Assembly (NCBI RefSeq): GCF_900169145.1
Contig: NZ_FXZD01000004.1
Span: 186,001 to 250,000 of the forward strand
Reading direction: 5' to 3'
DNA length: 64,000 nucleotides
Source: Brevibacterium antiquum CNRZ 918
GTDB lineage: Bacteria > Actinomycetota > Actinomycetes > Actinomycetales > Brevibacteriaceae
Part shown: piece by piece, positions 59,702-64,000 of the stretch
Layout: the number at the start of each line of letters is the position of its first letter
How positions within the stretch are numbered: the first letter of the stretch is position 1
The notes under the pieces: generated by a model
The model's database searches: none
Seen by the model: only the letters and a program-made list of their open reading frames with translations
What the model was told of the DNA's origin: nothing
Translations under genes and position numbers: made by a program

Positions 59702-61654
59702 TCAGTCCTCGACTGCCTTCTCCTTGGGTCGTGGCGTCTCGGCCACGAGTTCCTTGCCAGGTGACTTCCGGGCGAGGACGACGGCAACGATGAGTCCCAC
59801 AAGGACTGCACCGAAGACGATCGTTCCCGAATTGAACCCGAGTCCGTTGATGCCGATGAAGGCCAGAGCACCGGCGGTCAGGGAGTAGACGAGCATCGGA
59901 ATGGAGGTGCGCCTGATGAGCTCTCCTTCACGCCCGACCAGACCGACCGTCGCCGAGGCGGCGACGACATTGTGGACGGCGACCATGTTTCCGGCCGCTC
60001 CGCCCACGGCCTGCGCGGCGACGACCGTTTCGGGACTGGCAGCCCCGATCGCCGATCCGGTGGAGAACTGGAACTGCGAGAACATGATGTTCGAGACCGT
60101 GTTCGAACCGGCGACGAAGGCGCCCAGGGCACCGACGAACGGAGCCAACAGCGGCCAGCCGCTGCCGACGGTACTCGCGGCCGCCTCGGCGAGGGTCACC
60201 GGCATCGAGTCCAAACCGGAGGCGTTGTAGTCGCTGCCGGAGTTGATGAACACGCGCACCAAGGGCAGTGAACACAGCAGCGCCACGGCGGCGCCGGCGA
60301 TCTGCGAACCCGCGATCTTCCACGAACCGGCGATCTGCGAACCGGTCATCCGGTGGATGAGATAGGTGCAGAGGCAGGCGATGACGAAGATGAAGCCCGG
60401 GGACCACAGGAGGTCCATATCCGAACTGATCGCGGTGCCGAAGATCTCCTTGACCTTGATGACGGCAGGCCCGGTGAGGAATTCCTTGACCGGGGGCACG
60501 TTGCGAGTGAAGAGCAGGAGCGCGACGACGATGAGGTAGGGCGACCACGCGCGGATCATCGACATCTTCTTCGTCAGCTCCGCTGCCTCATCGGCCGGGT
60601 CCACGGTGCCCATCCAGTGTTTGGGCCACATCTCACGCGGGGCGAAGTCCCAGGTCTTCTTCGGCATGAGGAATCCGGCTTTGCTGGCCGAGACCACGAT
60701 CGCCAAACCGACGAGGCCGCCGATGAGCGAGGGGAATTCAGGCCCGAGCAGGTTGGCCACGAGGAGGTAGGGCACGATCATGGCCAGGGCCGAGAAGATA
60801 GCGAACGGCGCGATCGCCAGACCGTCGGCGAAGCGCCTGTTGCGGCCGAAGAATCCGGTCATCAGGCAGGACAGCAGAAGCGGGATGAGGATTCCGCAGA
60901 TGCCGTGCATGAGGGCGACCTGGGCGGCAGTGTGGGCGATGAATTCGGATTGGCTGAGACCGAGTTCGGACGCTCTTGCCGCGACATCGGCAGACATGCT
61001 GCCGTCTTCCTTCGACAGCCCGGTGCCGATTCCGACGATCATGGGTGTTCCCACAGCACCGAAGCTCACCGGTGTGGACTGGATGATGAGACCGGCGAGG
61101 ACCGCTGCGATGGCGGGGAAGCCGAGGGCGAGCAGCAGCGGTGCAACCACTGCGGCGGGTGTGCCGAAGCCGGCTGCGCCTTCGATGAAGGAACCGAAGA
61201 GCCAGGCGATGATGATGACCTGGACACGTCGATCCGGAGAGATCGAGACGAAGCCGGCGCGAATCGTCTGGATTGCTCCCGATCGTGTGACGGTGGCCAG
61301 GAGCAGGAGGGCGCCGAAGACGATCCACAGCAGCCCGATCGCGGTGAGCAGGCCTTGGACCACCGAAGCGCTGATCGTCACCCAGTCGATCTGCCACGCG
61401 AAGTTCGCGACGAGTGCGGCAGCGACCAGGCCGATCGGCATGGCATATTTCGCGGGCCAGCGAAACCCGATGAGCAGGATTCCTGCCAGGAGGATGGGGG
61501 CGAGCGCAAGAAGCGCCGCGACAGCGAGGTTGTCCATCGTGAATCCGATCCGCGGCATCGTTGCCGCTTGGTCGAGGAGTCCGCCCATCTCTGATCGGTT
61601 GATCAGCAGACGATGTGGTGCCGACTCCGCAAACGAAGTACCTGGGTTCATCAT
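59702..61654 (-). CDS. L-lactate permease family (LldP/GlcA) transporter
   Basis: 650 residues with about 14 membrane segments. Family landmarks: [53 protein letters not shown] near the N-terminal third and [61 protein letters not shown] near the end. LctP-type proteins take up lactate or glycolate. The first ATG is at 61654; the later ATG at 61537 ([10 protein letters not shown]) would start right at the first membrane helix and is also possible. A short internal repeat ([17 protein letters not shown]) lies in a loop at 60290-60345. It is divergent from malate synthase, and a GlcD-type oxidase lies beyond, consistent with lactate/glycolate use. Confidence 0.85.
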   Translation of the reverse strand: MMNPGTSFAESAPHRLLINRSEMGGLLDQAATMPRIGFTMDNLAVAALLALAPILLAGILLIGFRWPAKYAMPIGLVAAALVANFAWQIDWVTISASVVQGLLTAIGLLWIVFGALLLLATVTRSGAIQTIRAGFVSISPDRRVQVIIIAWLFGSFIEGAAGFGTPAAVVAPLLLALGFPAIAAVLAGLIIQSTPVSFGAVGTPMIVGIGTGLSKEDGSMSADVAARASELGLSQSEFIAHTAAQVALMHGICGILIPLLLSCLMTGFFGRNRRFADGLAIAPFAIFSALAMIVPYLLVANLLGPEFPSLIGGLVGLAIVVSASKAGFLMPKKTWDFAPREMWPKHWMGTVDPADEAAELTKKMSMIRAWSPYLIVVALLLFTRNVPPVKEFLTGPAVIKVKEIFGTAISSDMDLLWSPGFIFVIACLCTYLIHRMTGSQIAGSWKIAGSQIAGAAVALLCSLPLVRVFINSGSDYNASGLDSMPVTLAEAAASTVGSGWPLLAPFVGALGAFVAGSNTVSNIMFSQFQFSTGSAIGAASPETVVAAQAVGGAAGNMVAVHNVVAASATVGLVGREGELIRRTSIPMLVYSLTAGALAFIGINGLGFNSGTIVFGAVLVGLIVAVVLARKSPGKELVAETPRPKEKAVED

Positions 61655-61761
61655 GCCTGGTGGATTGTTGTACCGTCAAGGGAATCCTGCGTCTCACCTC
61701 GAGGGAAGCGTTTGACGAGATGTGCATCACCTCCTATTCTTTTCGGTGTGTGAACAATAGA

Positions 61762-61776
61762 TTTCACGATGTGAAA
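61762..61776. promoter_or_regulatory. operator-like palindrome between permease and malate synthase
   Basis: TTTCAC (61762-61767) GAT GTGAAA (61771-61776), a perfect 6-bp-arm repeat in the divergent region, 74 bases before the malate synthase start. AT-rich surroundings suggest regulatory DNA. The binding protein is unknown. Confidence 0.45.
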
Positions 61777-61849
61777 GTTTCGCAGGCTAAACCCCGTTGC
61801 CAGCGACAAGCGATGCACTAGTGAATGTGCCGACTAAGGAGAACGACCG

Positions 61850-63454
61850 ATGACTGCTCATATTGAGAATCTGGACATTCCAGCAGGCATGGAGATCACC
61901 GGCGAACTGCCGGACGGGGCAGAGAAGGTGCTCACCCCGAAGGCCCTCGAACTCATCGTCGAGCTGAACCGGAAGTTCAATGGGGACCGCCTCGAACGGC
62001 TGGAGGCCCGCAAGGAGCGCCAGGCTCAGATTGCCGCCGGCGCCGACCTCGACTTCCTCCCCGAGACCGCCGAGATCCGCAATGATCCCAGCTGGCAGGT
62101 CGCACCGCCGGCACCGGGCCTCGAGGACCGGCGCGTGGAGATGACCGGGCCGACGTACAAGAAGATGACGATCAATGCCCTGAACTCCGGGGCCAAGGTG
62201 TGGCTGGCCGACCAGGAGGATGCGAACACCCCGGAGTGGGGCTCGGTCATCGGCGGACAGGTCAACCTGCTTGACTCGTTGAACCGTGAGATCGACTTCA
62301 CCTCACCTGAGGGCAAGTCCTACACCCTGGCTCCCGACGAGGAGCTGCCGACCATCGTCGTCCGCCCCCGCGGCTGGCACATGCCAGAGAAGCACATCCT
62401 CGTCGACGGTGAGGAGTCCTCGGGTTCCCTCGTGGATTTCGCGCTCTACTTCGCCACCGCCGGGCAGCTCCAGATCGAGAAGGGCAAGGGCCCCTACTTC
62501 TACCTGCCGAAGATGGAGTCCCACCTCGAGGCGCGCCTGTGGAACCAGGTCTTCGACCATGCCGAGGACTCCTTCGACCTGGCGCGGGGCACCATCCGTG
62601 CCACCGTGCTCATCGAAACCTACCCCGCGGCCTTCGAGATGGAGGAGATCCTCTACGAACTGCGTGAGCACTCCTCGGGACTCAACGCCGGCCGCTGGGA
62701 CTACATCTTCTCCGTAATCAAGAACTTCCGCGCCCGCGGCTCCGACTTCCTGCTGCCCGACCGCTCGGATGTCACGATGACGGTGCCGTTCATGCGCGCC
62801 TACACCGAGCTCCTCGTGCACACCTGCCACAAGCGCGGCGCACACGCGATCGGCGGCATGTCCGCCTTCGTTCCCTCGAAGGATCCTGACGAGAACGAAG
62901 CCGCTTTCAACAAGGTCCGCGAGGACAAGTCCCGCGAGGCCGGCAAGGGCTTCGACGGTTCCTGGGTGGCTCACCCCGGCATGGTCGCCCTGTGCAAGGA
63001 GGTCTTCACCGAGACGCTGGGAGACAACGCGAACCAGATTGAGAACAAGCGCGATGACGTCTCCGTGTCCGCCGCTGAGCTCCTCGACGTGAAGTCGACC
63101 CCGGGGTCGAGCACGGAGAAGGGTCTGCGGACCAATGTCTCAGTGGGCATCCAGTACCTGCGCGCCTGGCTCGAAGGCAATGGTGCTGTGGCCATCAACG
63201 GACTCATGGAGGACGCCGCGACCGCGGAGATCTCACGCTCCCAGGTCTGGCAGTGGATGGACGCGGGAGTCGAACTCGACACCGGAGTCACCGTCACCGC
63301 TGATTTCGTGCGCCAGGTCGTGACCGAAGAGGTTGCGAAGCTCCCGGGCGAGGAGTCGGACTGGAAGGATGCCACTGACACGTTCCTGTCCGTGGCCGTC
63401 GCCGATGAGTACGTCGACTTCCTGACACTGCCGGCCTACGCCCGCATGCCCTGA
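61850..63454 (+). CDS. aceB: malate synthase A
   Basis: 534 residues; glyoxylate + acetyl-CoA to malate, the anabolic arm of the glyoxylate shunt. MS-A blocks: GPTYKKMTINALNSGAKVWLADQEDANTPEWGSVI, VVRPRGWHMPEKHI, PYFYLPKMESHLEARLWNQVF, TIRATVLIETYPAAFEMEEILYELREHSSGLNAGRWDYIFSVIKNF (with the active-site Arg and metal Glu), and HAIGGMSAFVPSKDP. Length is that of the ~530-residue A isoform. SD AAGGAG precedes the ATG. Isocitrate lyase is not in this window. The stop lies in a 15-bp repeat. Confidence 0.96.
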   Translation: MTAHIENLDIPAGMEITGELPDGAEKVLTPKALELIVELNRKFNGDRLERLEARKERQAQIAAGADLDFLPETAEIRNDPSWQVAPPAPGLEDRRVEMTGPTYKKMTINALNSGAKVWLADQEDANTPEWGSVIGGQVNLLDSLNREIDFTSPEGKSYTLAPDEELPTIVVRPRGWHMPEKHILVDGEESSGSLVDFALYFATAGQLQIEKGKGPYFYLPKMESHLEARLWNQVFDHAEDSFDLARGTIRATVLIETYPAAFEMEEILYELREHSSGLNAGRWDYIFSVIKNFRARGSDFLLPDRSDVTMTVPFMRAYTELLVHTCHKRGAHAIGGMSAFVPSKDPDENEAAFNKVREDKSREAGKGFDGSWVAHPGMVALCKEVFTETLGDNANQIENKRDDVSVSAAELLDVKSTPGSSTEKGLRTNVSVGIQYLRAWLEGNGAVAINGLMEDAATAEISRSQVWQWMDAGVELDTGVTVTADFVRQVVTEEVAKLPGEESDWKDATDTFLSVAVADEYVDFLTLPAYARMP

Positions 63455-63486
63455 GCCCGCATGCCCTGAGCCCGCATGGTCCTGAG
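63441..63486. repeat. 15-bp tandem repeats across the malate synthase stop codon
   Basis: CCCGCATGCCCTGAG at 63441-63455 and 63456-63470 exactly, and a third copy with one extra base at 63471-63486. The TGA at 63452-63454 lies in the first copy, so repeated stop codons follow. Confidence 0.85.
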
Positions 63487-63515
63487 CCTGCACGGTTCAG
63501 GAGTCTCACCACGTA

Positions 63516-63565
63516 AGAACGCCGTCGAAAATGTGTCTAAGTCCACATTTTCGGCGGCGTTCTTC
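63516..63565 (+). terminator. 21-bp-arm hairpin after malate synthase
   Basis: 63516-63536 (starts AAGAACGCCG, ends AAAATGTG) pairs with 63545-63565 with one G-T wobble, loop TCTAAGTC. No T-run. It is placed between aceB and the next gene in the same direction. Confidence 0.65.
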
Positions 63566-63606
63566 GCTAAGCTCGACATCATTGACGCAGGGAAGCGGGA
63601 GTGGGC

Positions 63607-64000
63607 ATGAGCAGAATCGACTCGGTTCTCACACGGATCGAACCACATTTGCCACCAAAGGCGATCGTCACCGACGAGAACGAACGCAAAACGTATGAGT
63701 GCGACGGTCTGGCCGTGCACAGAACCGTCCCAGCGCTGGTCATCCGCGTCACCTCCACCGCCGAGGTGGCCCTGACCGTGCGTGCCTGCCATGAGTTCGA
63801 CGTCCCCTTCGTCGCCCGCGGTTCGGGCACCGGGCTCTCCGGTGGGGCCCAACCGCACGCAGAGGGTGTGCTCATCGTCATGTCGACGATGCGAGACATC
63901 CTCGACATCGACCCGCTGGCCCAGCGCGCGATCGTGCAGCCAGGGGTCATCAACCTCACGCTCTCCGATGAGGCCAACCCGCACGGCTACTACTTCGCCC
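63607..64000 (+). CDS. FAD-linked oxidase, GlcD/glycolate oxidase type (start only)
   Basis: 131 residues visible; the gene runs off the right end. MSRIDSVLTRIEPHLPPKAIVTDENERKTYECDGLAVHRTVPALVIRVTSTAEVALTVRACHEFDVPFVARGSGTGLSGGAQP is the FAD-binding (PCMH-type) domain of GlcD/LDH2-like oxidases; the RGxGTGLSGG loop is its diagnostic element. Likely oxidises glycolate or D-lactate. The start at 63607 has SD-like GGGAG; GTG 63601 in frame is possible. Context: malate synthase upstream and a lactate/glycolate-type permease beyond it support C2/lactate use. Confidence 0.85.
   Translation, partial: MSRIDSVLTRIEPHLPPKAIVTDENERKTYECDGLAVHRTVPALVIRVTSTAEVALTVRACHEFDVPFVARGSGTGLSGGAQPHAEGVLIVMSTMRDILDIDPLAQRAIVQPGVINLTLSDEANPHGYYFA

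Noticed and set aside
60353-61594. Plus-strand frame opposite the lactate permease
   Set aside because: Highly charged, repetitive E/D/R/H composition typical of an antisense frame to membrane helices; no motifs.
61747-61767. GlxR/CRP-type site (TGTGA...TTCAC) upstream of malate synthase
   Set aside because: The half sites are 9 bases apart and not 6, and the second half is not TCACA.

Overview
The window looks like one continuous piece of chromosome from a high-GC actinobacterium. Gene content and order fit the order Micrococcales, and Brevibacterium or a close relative is my best guess. This rests on gene neighbourhoods (yraN-comM-dprA-xerC, rpsB-tsf-pyrH-frr-cdsA-rlmN, dxr-rip-ispG-GNAT-proS, rimP-nusA-ylxR-infB-rbfA-truB-ribF-rpsO-pnp-M16, dapB, dapA-rnj), on GTG/TTG starts, and on several genes whose start codon lies 6-8 bases after a TANNNT-like -10 box (probable leaderless mRNAs). 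I see no rRNA, tRNA, CRISPR array, insertion sequence or prophage.

Layout. 1-4.3 kb: yraN, comM, dprA and xerC, in which comM and dprA start inside the preceding stop codons. 4.4-5.5 kb (minus): a cell-wall protein joining an M23-like and an M15/VanY-like domain. 6-12.5 kb: translation and membrane-lipid genes (rpsB, tsf, terminator, pyrH, frr, cdsA, rlmN) and a DivIVA-repeat protein. 12.5-14.1 kb: a stand-alone remnant-like AMP-ligase protein and a PrmC-related methyltransferase. 14.3-22 kb: a glutaryl-CoA-dehydrogenase-like gene (minus), then dxr, site-2 protease and ispG of the MEP isoprenoid route, with a serine hydrolase on the opposite strand inserted before ispG. 22-28.4 kb: S4 RNA-binding protein, NrtR-like protein, proS, a TSUP permease, an APH(6)/hydroxyurea-type kinase and a ferritin-like lipoprotein. 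28.5-42.8 kb: the rimP to M16-protease block, interrupted by a secreted M15-like protein and a SatD-like regulator/membrane-protein pair.

42.9-49.9 kb is the most accessory-looking part. A TetR gene with a perfect 18-bp-arm palindrome is followed by a four-gene operon: Glu/Leu/Phe/Val-type dehydrogenase, ADP-forming acyl-CoA ligase, AruI/ALS-like thiamine-diphosphate enzyme and acyl-CoA dehydrogenase. Together these could turn an amino acid into a 2-oxo acid and then an enoyl-CoA; the substrate is not known. 50-57 kb: sodA, a GNAT, dapB, a membrane acyltransferase-like protein, and an FMN/4Fe-4S/FAD oxidoreductase with its TetR partner; the oxidoreductase carries a 7-residue duplication in its cluster-binding motif. 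57-64 kb: dapA-rnj, a lactate permease-like gene, malate synthase and the beginning of a GlcD-type FAD oxidase. The last three suggest growth on lactate/glycolate/C2 compounds.

The most unusual non-coding signal is a pair of homologous ~56-bp nested palindromes (26.4 and 50.8 kb). They differ from each other mostly by paired, structure-preserving changes. Other long perfect hairpins and short tandem repeats cluster at gene ends. All functional names are by recognition of motifs and context; nothing was searched against a database.
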